The notes: a model not told the origin generated them from the letters alone. Shown: positions 51,077 through 59,915, counted from the stretch's first letter. The stretch: 64,000 bases of DNA from Candidatus Thiothrix anitrata (GCF_017901155.1 NZ_CP072800.1:1577283-1641282); one strand, 5' to 3'. Program-made: numbers and translations.

Positions 51077-51454
51077 ATGGCAAACCGATTTGAAGGGCGT
51101 GGCAACTTAGGGAGTGATCCCGTGTTGAAATACGTGGAAGTATCCGGTGAGAAACGGGCAGTGTGTGAGTTTCGGGTGTACTTTGACCGCCAAGTGCGGG
51201 ACGGGGATGAATGGCGCGAACACGGCGGGTTTTGGTTGAACGTGACCCAGTGGGGTAAACGGGGTGAGTTGGCAGGCAAGCTCCTCGTCAAAGGTTGCCG
51301 GGTGATGGTGATCGGTAGTCTGGTGCAGGAGACATGGGCAGACAAGGACACTGGTGAGGAGAAAAGCCGTTTGGTACTGGACGCGGATAGTGTGGATATG
51401 GATTTGGTGCGTGTCGAGTCGGTGCGGTTTGCTGAGAAGCGGGAAAGGGAGTAA
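51077..51454 (+). CDS. ssb: Single-stranded DNA-binding protein, short ICE type
   Basis: 125 aa OB-fold: FEGRGNLGSDPVLKYV, CEFRVYFDRQVRDGDEW, WLNVTQWGKRGELAGKLLVK and RVMVIGSL. It protects ssDNA during ICE transfer or rolling-circle replication. It ends RFAEKRERE and lacks the acidic DDDIPF tip by which chromosomal SSB calls in repair proteins. Confidence 0.92.
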   Translation: MANRFEGRGNLGSDPVLKYVEVSGEKRAVCEFRVYFDRQVRDGDEWREHGGFWLNVTQWGKRGELAGKLLVKGCRVMVIGSLVQETWADKDTGEEKSRLVLDADSVDMDLVRVESVRFAEKRERE

Positions 51455-51460
51455 GCGCAG

Positions 51461-51601
51461 ATGAAGTCATCTAAAAACAAGAAGTCCTATTCTTGGGTCA
51501 AGGCGGTTATCGTACTGGTTGGGGTACTGTCTGCTGTATTTGTGGTAGGGTCGTTTTTCTACCAGAACATTAGTTTACCTATGATGCGCATGGGGGGGTG
51601 A
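51461..51601 (+). CDS. Single-span small membrane protein (46 aa)
   Basis: Basic head MKSSKNKKSYSWVKA, one helix (VIVLVGVLSAVFVVGSFFY) and a short outer tail; type II orientation with the head inside. It lies seven bases after ssb and one base before the next start. No family recognised; coupling supports its being real. Confidence 0.6.
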   Translation: MKSSKNKKSYSWVKAVIVLVGVLSAVFVVGSFFYQNISLPMMRMGG

Positions 51602-51602
51602 G

Positions 51603-51791
51603 ATGAGCAAGATGAGCGCAGCTAGGAAGAAGGTAGCGATGGAGTGTGGAGCGTATGAGGCGGATATAGGGATAAATCCGTGGGGCAGGCAAGAGCGCAG
51701 TCGTCTGGCTGTGTGGTTCGCGTTTTCCGGGTGCGATAAAGCAGGCTGGTACAGTCGTAAAACGCGAAAGCAAATGGAGATGGTGAGGTGA
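51603..51791 (+). CDS. Small hypothetical ICE protein (62 aa)
   Basis: MSKMSAARKKVAMECGAYEA, then RQERSRLAVWFAFSGCDKAG; basic, with two Cys, resembling ribosome-modulation-factor-like small proteins of ICEs (RMF-like GxxA..GxxxNP pattern), though this is loose. Its stop overlaps the next GTG. Confidence 0.55.
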   Translation: MSKMSAARKKVAMECGAYEADIGINPWGRQERSRLAVWFAFSGCDKAGWYSRKTRKQMEMVR

Positions 51792-51964
51792 ATAGGAAAG
51801 GTATTGCAGTGGCGGTGGCGATTGGTACAGTGATGGGTGCAGTCAGTGGTTACGGGATCATTACATTCGCAGGGGGTAACGTTTCTTCGAGTGTTATCTT
51901 GCAGGCCGCTATTGCTGGATCAGTGGTGAGTTATGCGATTTACTCGCTGCTTGCTGAGGGTTGA
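51788..51964 (+). CDS. Two-helix small membrane protein (58 aa)
   Basis: GTG start overlapping the previous stop (GTGA). Two hydrophobic segments (IAVAVAIGTVMGAVSGYGII and SSSVILQAAIAGSVVSYAIY) with little else. Not recognised; perhaps an entry-exclusion or pore-like protein of the ICE. Confidence 0.55.
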   Translation: MNRKGIAVAVAIGTVMGAVSGYGIITFAGGNVSSSVILQAAIAGSVVSYAIYSLLAEG

Positions 51965-52008
51965 TTAGTATGGCGGTGTGGCTAAATAACAGAGGGGCTT
52001 GAGCAATA

Positions 52009-54108
52009 ATGCTGTACGTGTGTGAGAAGCCGAGTCAGGCTAGGGATATTGCCAAGGTCTTAGGGGCTACTGGGCGCGGCGACGGCTATCTCCAAGGGCA
52101 AGGCATCACGGTAACGTGGTGCTTTGGGCATTTACTGGAACAGGCGGAACCGGAAGCTTACGGGCAACAGTACAAACGCTGGCGTTTGGATGTACTGCCC
52201 ATTTTGCCGGAACAGTGGATTTTGGAAGTGAAGAAATCCGGGGCAAAGCAGTTCAAAGTGGTGAAAGCCCTGCTGGCAAAAGCCGACCATGTGGTGATTG
52301 CCACGGATGCTGACCGCGAAGGTGAAATGATTGCGCGGGAAGTCATGGCACTGTGCCGCTACCGGGGGCAAGTGTCACGCTTATGGTTATCGGCCTTGGA
52401 CGATGCCAGTATCAAGAAAGCCTTGGGACAGCTCAAACCGGGGCATGAAACCGAAAAGCTCTACCAAGCCGGATTAGCGCGTAGTCGTGCCGATTGGCTG
52501 GTGGGCATGAATTTAAGCCGTGCCTACACGCTGGTGGCGCAATACAACGGGCAATTAGGCGACAAAGGCGGGGCATTGAGCGTGGGGCGAGTGCAAACCC
52601 CCGCATTACGCTTAGTCGCGGATCGGGATCAGCAGATACAACACTTTGTACCCGTGGATTACTGGGATGTACAAGCCAATTGTTTACCCGACAGCACCAC
52701 TCACCGCTTTAAAGCCAACTGGGTTCCAGTCAAGGGCAAAAACGGTATTGATAGCGAAGGGCGGTGTTTGGACAGTGCCTTGGCGCAGCAGGTTGTCACG
52801 ACCTGTCAGGGGCAACCGGCGAACGTGTTGCGTTGTGACACTGAGCGTAAAAAGCAAGCCGCACCGTTACCGTATGACCTGTCGGGATTACAGGTGGAAG
52901 CCTCGCGGCGTTGGGGCTTAGGTGCGCAACAGGTGTTGGACATTGCTCAAGCCCTGTACGAAAAGCACAAGCTCACCACCTACCCACGTACCGATTGCGG
53001 CTACCTGCCGGTGTCGCAACACGTCGAAGCAGCCGGGGTGTTCAAGGCGTTAGTCGCCACTGACAGCAATATCGCCGGGTTGGTGGCACAAGCCAATCAC
53101 AGCATTAAGGGCAAAGTTTGGGACGACAGCAAAATCACCGCTCACCACGGCATTATTCCCACCGCTGCTGCTGGTAGTTTGGAGCATTTATCCGAACCGG
53201 AATTGTTCTTGTACGACCTCATCCGTCGCCGCTACCTTGCTCAATTCTTCCCGGCACACGAGTATGACCAGACCGTGATTGAGTTGGATTGCCAAGGCTA
53301 CAAATTCCGGGCATCCGGGCGGGTTGACCGCGTGGCAGGTTGGAAAACAGCCTACCAAGAACCGGAAGCTGAGGCTGATTCAGAAAATGAAAAGGCTGGT
53401 GCAGGTAATGAAGAAGCGCAGACATTACCGAAGCTGGCAGCAGGTGACAGTGTGCTGGTGCAGGATTTGAAACGCATCACACGCCAAACCAAACCGCCAG
53501 CTCCCTACACCGAAGGCACGCTGATACAGGCGATGAAAGGCATTGCCAAGCTGGTGGAAAATCCCAAGCTCAAAGCCATTTTGCGCGACAACGCAGGGAT
53601 CGGTACGGAGGCGACCCGTGCCAATATCATAGAAACCTTATTACACCGCAAATTGCTGGAACGGGTCGGCAAGAAAAAGCAGCTACGCGCCACGCCCAAG
53701 GGCGCGGCACTGATTGCCATGTTACCCGATGCAGTCAAAGACCCGGCACTCACCGCCGCATGGGAACAAGCACTGGAATCCATTGCCAGCGGTGAAATGA
53801 CGCTGGTGCAGTTCATGGATAAACAGCAGAATTGGTTGCTAAAGGTGTTGGAACGCGCCAAGTCAGGCGTGAACATACCGGTACAGCCGGAATCTGTAGC
53901 AGTGGTGGGGAAAGCTGATGCAGCAACCATGACTACTCGCGGGAATACCAGCAGCCTGCAAGCTGGTGCAGTGGCTCAGGATGCTGGCGGTAAAGCGTGT
54001 CCAGCGTGCGGCAAACCCATGCTTAAACGCAATGGCAAATACGGGGATTTCTGGGGATGCAGCGGGTTTCCGGGGTGTAAGACGATTGTGAAAGTGGATG
54101 GTGCTTAA
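52009..54108 (+). CDS. topB: DNA topoisomerase III of the ICE
   Basis: 699 aa. Toprim domain (MLYVCEKPSQARDIAKVLGA, ATDADREGEMIAREVM), active-site Tyr in LTTYPRTDCGYL, and a C-terminal zinc ribbon CPACGKP...WGCSGFPGC. Type IA enzymes of this sort resolve replication or transfer intermediates of ICEs and conjugative plasmids. It is longer than chromosomal TopB by the zinc-ribbon tail. Confidence 0.95.
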   Translation: MLYVCEKPSQARDIAKVLGATGRGDGYLQGQGITVTWCFGHLLEQAEPEAYGQQYKRWRLDVLPILPEQWILEVKKSGAKQFKVVKALLAKADHVVIATDADREGEMIAREVMALCRYRGQVSRLWLSALDDASIKKALGQLKPGHETEKLYQAGLARSRADWLVGMNLSRAYTLVAQYNGQLGDKGGALSVGRVQTPALRLVADRDQQIQHFVPVDYWDVQANCLPDSTTHRFKANWVPVKGKNGIDSEGRCLDSALAQQVVTTCQGQPANVLRCDTERKKQAAPLPYDLSGLQVEASRRWGLGAQQVLDIAQALYEKHKLTTYPRTDCGYLPVSQHVEAAGVFKALVATDSNIAGLVAQANHSIKGKVWDDSKITAHHGIIPTAAAGSLEHLSEPELFLYDLIRRRYLAQFFPAHEYDQTVIELDCQGYKFRASGRVDRVAGWKTAYQEPEAEADSENEKAGAGNEEAQTLPKLAAGDSVLVQDLKRITRQTKPPAPYTEGTLIQAMKGIAKLVENPKLKAILRDNAGIGTEATRANIIETLLHRKLLERVGKKKQLRATPKGAALIAMLPDAVKDPALTAAWEQALESIASGEMTLVQFMDKQQNWLLKVLERAKSGVNIPVQPESVAVVGKADAATMTTRGNTSSLQAGAVAQDAGGKACPACGKPMLKRNGKYGDFWGCSGFPGCKTIVKVDGA

Positions 54109-54299
54109 TGGCGTATTACATTGAATTCATCGGTTGCTGTGGGCAGGAATGCAGCGTTAATTTTAAGGGTGATATTCAAGCTTTGTTACAGGAAATCACA
54201 TGGATTGAAGAACGCGGCGGCTGGAGCAGAACTGCCGCCGATGAATCGGGTGAGTTCGTCTACGAGGATGGTGGACTGTGTGGGGATTGTAGAGCGTAG
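54108..54299 (+). CDS. Small hypothetical ICE protein (63 aa) after topB
   Basis: TAATG overlap with topB. Acidic, with five Cys (GCCGQEC and LCGDC), possibly a metal-binding protein. Not recognised. Confidence 0.6.
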   Translation: MAYYIEFIGCCGQECSVNFKGDIQALLQEITWIEERGGWSRTAADESGEFVYEDGGLCGDCRA

Positions 54300-54351
54300 C
54301 TAGAGTGTATATGCTTTACGCAATGATATAGTAATAAGGATGCTATCCCCT

Positions 54352-55230
54352 ATGAAGCAAATCTCAACAACCGCACTTGCGAAAGTGTACGATGTTCCAC
54401 CTAAAGAGTTGTTTACTCATCTTGTTGGGCTTGGATATATTCTTAAGCAAGATGATGGATGGGCTTTAACGGAATTGGGGGTTAGTAACGGCGGAGAAGT
54501 GAAGGAATCCAGCCAGTATGGACAATATATTGTATGGCCAGAGGATATTGATCTTAATAAAGAACCAGCAAATACAAAACTTGTTACATCAACCGCAATT
54601 GGCAAAAGCTTTGATCTGTCAGCAAATAAGATGAATTTTATTCTTTCTGAACTGGGCTGGGTGCAGAAAAGTTTAAAAGGCTGGGTAGTCACTGAGCAAG
54701 GAAAAAAACAGGGTGGTGTCCAATCGGAAGATAAAAAGTCAGGTATTCCCTATGTACGGTGGCCTGAATCAATTATAGATTCAACGTCATTGAACGAGAC
54801 AATAGGTCATGTTAAAGGGGTGGAGAAATCACCCTCGCCGGAAACCATTAAAACAACAAATGAAGAATCTGTTGAGTTTAGAGAAAAATTTGAGGCAAAA
54901 CATAGAAGTGCTGACGGTCACATGGTTCGATCCAAGGCAGAGATGTTAATTGATAATTGGCTTTACATGGCCGAAATTGTACATGCTTATGAAAGAAAGC
55001 TCCCAATAGAGGAGGACGTATATTGTGATTTTTACATTCCCACCGGGAAGGTCTATATCGAATATTGGGGATATGAGAATGACTCAAAGTATTTGGCAAG
55101 AAAAAAGAAGAAAATAGAGCTTTATAACAAATATGGTTTTAATCTTATTGAGCTACAGGATAAGGAAGTTCAAAACCTTGATGATGTCCTTCCTAGATTA
55201 CTACTGAAGTACGGCGTTCAGGCTTATTAA
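54352..55230 (+). CDS. PD-(D/E)XK-like nuclease with two N-terminal winged-helix-like repeats (ICE cargo)
   Basis: 292 aa from the ATG at 54352, 11 bases after AAGGA. Two similar ~65-residue segments (STTALAKVYDVPPKELFTHL; STAIGKSFDLSANKMNFILS) each end in a WxxTExG-like turn (DDGWALTELG; LKGWVVTEQG). The C-terminal ~110 residues look like a PD-(D/E)XK fold: Glu in VRSKAEMLIDNWLYM, Asp in YCDFYIP, and E-x-W in VYIEYWGYE followed by Lys. The DNA is more A/T-rich than its neighbours, so it was probably acquired. A defence or anti-phage role is plausible but unproven. Confidence 0.65.
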   Translation: MKQISTTALAKVYDVPPKELFTHLVGLGYILKQDDGWALTELGVSNGGEVKESSQYGQYIVWPEDIDLNKEPANTKLVTSTAIGKSFDLSANKMNFILSELGWVQKSLKGWVVTEQGKKQGGVQSEDKKSGIPYVRWPESIIDSTSLNETIGHVKGVEKSPSPETIKTTNEESVEFREKFEAKHRSADGHMVRSKAEMLIDNWLYMAEIVHAYERKLPIEEDVYCDFYIPTGKVYIEYWGYENDSKYLARKKKKIELYNKYGFNLIELQDKEVQNLDDVLPRLLLKYGVQAY

Positions 55231-55282
55231 ATTGTTTGAACAATACGAAGCTTGACAGTTCTTCTCATTGGCCTTAGCATTT

Positions 55283-55593
55283 GAAGTCCTCATCCTTTAT
55301 GGGATGAGAGACTGTCCTTCCGTTCAATCCACTTAACCGAAACATTGGTTGGAAGGCTCTGGAATCGCAACCAGCCCAAAAATAGCGAACAGTTTTCTAT
55401 GTGTATTGTTGCACTCTCAACAAGCCCTAGCGGTCAAATCTTACGGTTTGGCAGCAAGCCCTTTAAAGTCCTATCGTGCCACTAGCATAGGACGACTTAG
55501 CTTCGGTTAAGTTGGTGGTTATTTTTTACTTATCTTTTACTTACCCTGCTGGGAGCAACACTCCCGATGGGAAATGTTTCTCCAGCATCATTG
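55283..55593 (+). ncRNA. Structured leader of the DUF3577 gene (DUF3577-type RNA), copy A
   Basis: The gap 55231-55616 has no gene. Hairpins: CTCATCC/GGGATGAG, CCTTCC/GGAAGG enclosing AACC/GGTT, TTGTTG/CAACAA, CAAATC/GGTTTG around TTAC, GTCCTAT/ATAGGAC with loop GTGCCACT, a TTCGG-capped stem and GGGAG/CTCCC. Most have sequence-different but pairing counterparts in copy B. A conserved RNA called the DUF3577 motif is known upstream of such genes; matching by eye only. Confidence 0.7.
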
Positions 55594-55616
55594 CGTCCAT
55601 TTCAAGGAGAAATATC

Positions 55617-56030
55617 ATGTCTACTGCTTCTAATTCCCAATACTTCAACCTTCACACCGCTGGCATTGGCTATATTTCACGTATTCGTGAAGTAAAACCG
55701 AAAAAAGGTGGTTCATTCCTCGCCTGCAAGGTTTCAGCTTTGTGCGGTGCTGCGGATGCGGTTGAATACCGTCCTTTCGATTGCCGGGTATCCGGTGCTG
55801 AAGCGGAAAAGCTCGTTTATCGCTGCATGGATGCCGTCAATGCCGATAAAAAGGTACTGATTGCGTTCAACATCGGTGACATTTATCCTGATCTCTATGA
55901 GTTCAACGGTGAAACCAAGGTCATGCTCAAGGGTCGTCTGTTGCGTATCGACTGGATCAAGGTCGATGGGCAAACCGTCTACACTGCACCTAAACGTGCT
56001 GCTGAAGATACAGAAGCTGACGTTGCCTGA
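55617..56030 (+). CDS. DUF3577 / STY4534-family ICE replication protein
   Basis: 137 aa from the ATG at 55617 after AAGGAG. YFNLHTAGIGYISRIREVKP, SFLACKVSALCGAADAVEYR and LKGRLLRIDWIKVDG follow the STY4534/DUF3577 pattern, an OB-like small protein of ICE replication modules. The long structured leader suggests control at the RNA level. It is followed by a hairpin terminator. Confidence 0.85.
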   Translation: MSTASNSQYFNLHTAGIGYISRIREVKPKKGGSFLACKVSALCGAADAVEYRPFDCRVSGAEAEKLVYRCMDAVNADKKVLIAFNIGDIYPDLYEFNGETKVMLKGRLLRIDWIKVDGQTVYTAPKRAAEDTEADVA

Positions 56031-56048
56031 TCTGTTCACTCTGCCTGC

Positions 56049-56067
56049 GGGGAAGCTTTGCTTCCCC
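56049..56067 (+). terminator. Hairpin after the DUF3577 gene
   Basis: GGGGAAGC pairs with GCTTCCCC over TTT; a TATTTTT tract follows 10 bp later. Confidence 0.65.
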
Positions 56068-56098
56068 AGTACGGTATTTTTCCCTACGCCGTAGTTTC

Positions 56099-56357
56099 AG
56101 TGTTGTACTCATGGCGACTGATCGCAGTCGTTATCGGTACAACACTGCCGGTTGCACGTCGCCGGTCATACAGACGCTTGCCCCTTTGTGCGGAACCTGT
56201 CCGTGCCTCGTTGTGGTTCGCTACGGCATGACCTTCTCACCCATTTGGAAGGTAACAGTAAGTACACAAGCAGTTGTAACGATGGCGACGTGCTGAATGC
56301 TCTGTTGGGGATTTTGTTGAAACTTGTCACCACGCTAATACGCACCAATGGTGACAA
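56099..56357 (+). other. Non-coding stretch with long hairpins between DUF3577 gene and helicase
   Basis: AGTGTTGTAC (56099-56108) pairs with GTACAACACT (56137-56146) around an inner CGACTG-ATCG-CAGTCG. Further on, TTGTCACC (56324-56331) pairs with GGTGACAA (56350-56357). No convincing reading frame. May be another structured RNA. Confidence 0.5.
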
Positions 56358-56399
56358 ACCTTAGTTGATCTTATTCACGTTGGGCTACTTACCTTCGGG

Positions 56400-56672
56400 T
56401 GTGGTGGCCTTTCCAGTGGGCAGGGATACCGTAGTATCCGTGTCCGGTGGAAAGGTTTCTATGTGTAGTGTTCCACTTCTGAACACGCCCTTAGCTACTG
56501 GTCTTACGACTGGTAGCCAACCCTTAAAGCTATCTGTGCCACTGCTGATAGCGGTTCACCTTCGGGTGAACTGGTGGCTACCCCGCAAGGGGACTTTACT
56601 GTGTTTTTTACTATTCTTTTATTTTTACCCCATTGGGAGAATCACTCCCGTGGGGGAGGTTTCTCCTGCAAT
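56400..56672 (+). ncRNA. Structured leader of the helicase gene, copy B
   Basis: Same order of stems as copy A with other bases: CCTTTCCA/TGGAAAGG enclosing GGATAC/GTATCC, GTGTTC/GAACAC, a GCTAC..GTAGC stem around TTAC, AGCTATC/GATAGC with loop GTGCCACT, GTTCAC-CTTCGG-GTGAAC and GGGAG/CTCCC. Identical unpaired segments include TTTCTATGTGTA and TTTCTCC. No gene lies in 56031-56692. Confidence 0.7.
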
Positions 56673-56692
56673 TTACTTTAGGAGAGACAATC

Positions 56693-58987
56693 ATGACTAC
56701 TATTGCTAACACTCAAGCTGAACCTGCTGTTATTTCATTATCAGCGTTCGTTCAAGATTTCGGTAACGCCTTGCGTGATGCCGTAGACCAACAAAATCCG
56801 CCTGTCTTTCATGCGGAAGATACCTGTCCGATCCGCGATGCGGTGATGGATGGATTATTACGCGCACCATTCCCTGCACAGCGTGAAGCGGTGCAAGCCA
56901 TTACTGCCTTATTGGTCGATCAAGGTGAAAAAGCCGGGATTATCAATGCAGAAATGGGAACCGGCAAAACCATGATGGCAATCTGTGCCGCTGCGGTGAT
57001 GCAGGCTGAAGGCTTTCAACGTACTTTAGTCATTTGCCCACCGCACTTAGTTTACAAATGGCGGCGTGAGATCAAGGAAACTGTCCCCAATGCCCGTGTG
57101 TGGGTATTGAACGGTGCGGATACCTTGGCGCGTTTGCTGCAATTGCGTGAGCTGGTGAAAACCGGCTGCAATGCCGATGCACCAGAGTATTTCGTGATGG
57201 GACGGGTGCGTATGAGAATGGGTTATGAGTGGAAACATTCGTTTTCCCACAAGCTTATCAGCGGTCGCAGCAGCGATACGGGTGAGTTTTATGCGCATAA
57301 GGTGTTGGCTTGCCCTAAATGCGGCACGGTTTACCGTGACGCGGAAGGCAATACTTGCCGTTCTGAGAAAGGCTTGCCGGATCAACGTCTGGCTTGTAAC
57401 CATACGCATGTGGATGAAGACGGTGCGGAGCATGTCTGCGGTGAACAACTGTGGACGCTGCTGCGTAAGGAATCCCTGAAAGACAAGCGCAAGCTGGTAC
57501 TGGATGGGTTAAAGCAACTCCCGACCATTGGTGATAAGACGGCAGAACGCCTGATTGCCGCCTTTGGTGAGGATATGCTGGGTAATATGTTGTCCGATAA
57601 TGTCTATGAATTCACCAATTTGATGGATGACAGCGGCAATATGGTATTCAGTGACCGCCAAGCTGAACGTATGGAACGCAGCCTTGCTAAGATGGAGTTT
57701 TCCTTGGGGCAAGGCGGCTACCAGCCAACGGAGTTTATCAAAAGGCATTTGCCGGATGGTTACTTCGGCACGTTGGTAGTCGATGAAGCTCATGAATATA
57801 AGAACGGTGATTCTGCCCAAGGCCAAGCCTTTGGGGTACTTGCAGCCAAAGCCCGTAAGGTGCTGTTGCTGACGGGAACCCTGATGGGTGGCTATGCCGA
57901 TGATCTGTTCCATCTGTTATGGCGTGCTAACCCGCGTCGGATGATCGAAGATGGGTACAAGTATCGCAACCGCTCGTTGGGTGGTGCGGTGATGGGTTTC
58001 ATGCGGGATCATGGCATTCTCAAGGACGTGTTTAAAACCACGTCTGGCGGTAGCCACAAAACCTCGCGTGGTAATAAAAGCTCACAACGTACTTCCAAAG
58101 CTCCGGGTTTCGGCCCGACTGGCATTTGCCGTTTTATCCTGCCCTATACCGTCTTTTTGAAACTCAAAGACATCGGGCAAGACGTGTTGCCACCTTACCG
58201 TGAGCATTACGTTGAGGTGGACATGGACGGTGAACAGCGTGATGCGTATGACACCTTGTCAACTGACCTGATCGCAGTCATGCGTAAAGCGTTAGAAAAA
58301 GGCGATACCACTTTGTTAGGGGTGGTGTTGAATGCGTTATTGCGCTGGCCAGAAACTTGCTTTCGTGCTGAGTCAGTGCGCCATCCCCGTACCGGTGAGG
58401 TGCTGGCAGGCGCACTGCAACAGTACACGGACAGTGAGCTGACTCCCAAAGAGCAACGTCTGATTGACCTGTGCAAAGCAGAAAAAGCCAACGGTCGTCG
58501 GGTACTGATTTACACCAGCTACACCGGCAAACAAGACACCGCGCACCGCCTCAAAACGTTATTAAGTGCGGCAGATCTGAAAACCGATGTATTGCGCTCC
58601 AGTGTATCCACTGAACAGCGTGAGGATTGGATTTTGGATCGTGTTGACCGTGGCATTGATGTATTGGTGTGTAACCCGGAACTGGTAAAAACGGGACTGG
58701 ATTTACTGGAATTTCCGGTAATCGCGTTCATGCAAACCGGTTACTCGGTTTACACCCTGCAACAGGCTGCACGCCGCTCTTGGCGGATCGGGCAGAAGTT
58801 GGACGTTGACGTTTACTTCTTGGGTTATGCCAATACCGCGCAAACCGCGTGTTTAGCATTAATGGCGGAAAAAATCGCTGTTAGCCAAAGCACGTCCGGT
58901 GATATGCCGGATACCGGTTTGGACGTGTTAAACCCCAACGGTGATTCCGTGGAAGTGGCACTCGCCAAGCGAATGCTGGCAAAGTAA
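56693..58987 (+). CDS. SNF2-like DEAH helicase of the ICE with internal zinc-binding insert
   Basis: 764 aa from the ATG at 56693 after AGGAGAG. Walker A is AEMGTGKTMMAI, motif II VDEAHEYK, motif III LLTGTLMG and motif VI QQAARRSWRIGQ, with VLIYTSYTGKQDTAHRLKTL as motif IV: a superfamily 2, SNF2-like core. Between motifs Ia and II lies a Cys/His-rich insert (CPKCGTVY, CRSEK, CNHTHVDEDG, VCGEQ) likely to bind zinc. It probably remodels DNA during ICE replication or transfer. It ends in a clear terminator. Confidence 0.85.
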   Translation: MTTIANTQAEPAVISLSAFVQDFGNALRDAVDQQNPPVFHAEDTCPIRDAVMDGLLRAPFPAQREAVQAITALLVDQGEKAGIINAEMGTGKTMMAICAAAVMQAEGFQRTLVICPPHLVYKWRREIKETVPNARVWVLNGADTLARLLQLRELVKTGCNADAPEYFVMGRVRMRMGYEWKHSFSHKLISGRSSDTGEFYAHKVLACPKCGTVYRDAEGNTCRSEKGLPDQRLACNHTHVDEDGAEHVCGEQLWTLLRKESLKDKRKLVLDGLKQLPTIGDKTAERLIAAFGEDMLGNMLSDNVYEFTNLMDDSGNMVFSDRQAERMERSLAKMEFSLGQGGYQPTEFIKRHLPDGYFGTLVVDEAHEYKNGDSAQGQAFGVLAAKARKVLLLTGTLMGGYADDLFHLLWRANPRRMIEDGYKYRNRSLGGAVMGFMRDHGILKDVFKTTSGGSHKTSRGNKSSQRTSKAPGFGPTGICRFILPYTVFLKLKDIGQDVLPPYREHYVEVDMDGEQRDAYDTLSTDLIAVMRKALEKGDTTLLGVVLNALLRWPETCFRAESVRHPRTGEVLAGALQQYTDSELTPKEQRLIDLCKAEKANGRRVLIYTSYTGKQDTAHRLKTLLSAADLKTDVLRSSVSTEQREDWILDRVDRGIDVLVCNPELVKTGLDLLEFPVIAFMQTGYSVYTLQQAARRSWRIGQKLDVDVYFLGYANTAQTACLALMAEKIAVSQSTSGDMPDTGLDVLNPNGDSVEVALAKRMLAK

Positions 58988-59015
58988 CCTTTTTTAACTT
59001 CACCTTAACCCTGAA

Positions 59016-59041
59016 CCCCGCCGTGTGCGGGGTTTTTTTTG
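59016..59041 (+). terminator. Terminator of the helicase gene
   Basis: CCCCGC pairs with GCGGGG over CGTGT, followed by eight T. Confidence 0.9.
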
Positions 59042-59106
59042 TTCATTTTTCATTAATCTTCATAAATCCACACATTTAGCTTCATAAATAAAAACTATTG
59101 TCAAGA

Positions 59107-59145
59107 GAGTGCCGTCTGCCGTTACCCGCAGCACTGACGGCACTC
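59107..59145 (+). repeat. 10-bp inverted repeat before traW
   Basis: GAGTGCCGTC pairs with GACGGCACTC over 19 nt. The rest of 59042-59219 shows nothing definite. Could be an operator or a second terminator insulating the transfer operon. Confidence 0.55.
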
Positions 59146-59219
59146 CATTGCCTTGTTGTTGACACCCTTGAAATAATTTAGCCCACGTTTAACACGGATT
59201 TAAAGGCTAACAATAGATC

Positions 59220-59915
59220 ATGCACAGTAAGGGGACACCAACGGGCTTACAGCACCTGACAGCACTGAGTGTGCTGTTAGGTATCGCTGTGTGCGTGCAT
59301 TCCCCGGCACTAGCCAGTGCAGCCGCATTGGGTAAAACCTACCCAATTGCCGAACGTGATTTTTTGGAGGTGATCCACGAACGGCTGCAAGCCAAGCAAG
59401 CGGCTGGCGAAATCGACGCGATGCAGCAGGCGATGCGTGCCACTGCGCTAAACACCATCGAAAACCCCACCCCGGTTCCCGGCATTAATCGTGCCACGCA
59501 AGCACAAACCCATTATTACGACCCCAGTGTGGTTGCCGAGAAGGCTATCCACGATGCCAGTGGCAAGGTGGTGGTGGCAGCCGGTACGCGGGTCAATCCC
59601 TTGGAATATTTAGGGTTGAGTAAAGTGTTGCTGTTTATTGACGGCAGTGACACGCAGCAACTGGCCTATGCCGACGACTATTACCAAACCAGCAACAAGC
59701 CGGTGAAAGTGATTTTAGTGGGCGGGTCGTACATGCAGGTCATGCGTCAATGGAAGCGTCCGGTGTATTTTGACCAAGGCGGCTATTTGACCCAGCGTTT
59801 AGCGATCAAACACGTACCGACGCTGGTGTATCAGGACAAGCCCACGGATAGTGTGTTGCGCATTGATAGTATTGCGTTGCCGCACGCGCCTACCGCCGAT
59901 GGCGCAACCCCATGA
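59220..59915 (+). CDS. traW: F-type conjugation protein TraW
   Basis: 231 aa with a Sec signal (LLGIAVCVHSPALA). AERDFLEVIHERLQ, HYYDPSVV, then DASGKVVVAAGTRVNPLEYL, LLFIDGSDTQQLAYAD and PVYFDQGGYLTQRLAIKHVP run parallel to F TraW. It is a periplasmic pilus-assembly protein. It is first in a coupled traW-traU-trbC-traN run, an order also used by F-like systems. Confidence 0.9.
   Translation: MHSKGTPTGLQHLTALSVLLGIAVCVHSPALASAAALGKTYPIAERDFLEVIHERLQAKQAAGEIDAMQQAMRATALNTIENPTPVPGINRATQAQTHYYDPSVVAEKAIHDASGKVVVAAGTRVNPLEYLGLSKVLLFIDGSDTQQLAYADDYYQTSNKPVKVILVGGSYMQVMRQWKRPVYFDQGGYLTQRLAIKHVPTLVYQDKPTDSVLRIDSIALPHAPTADGATP

Noticed and set aside
59159-59187. TTGACA at 59159 as a sigma-70 promoter for traW
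   Set aside because: No acceptable -10 box stands 16-18 bp downstream.
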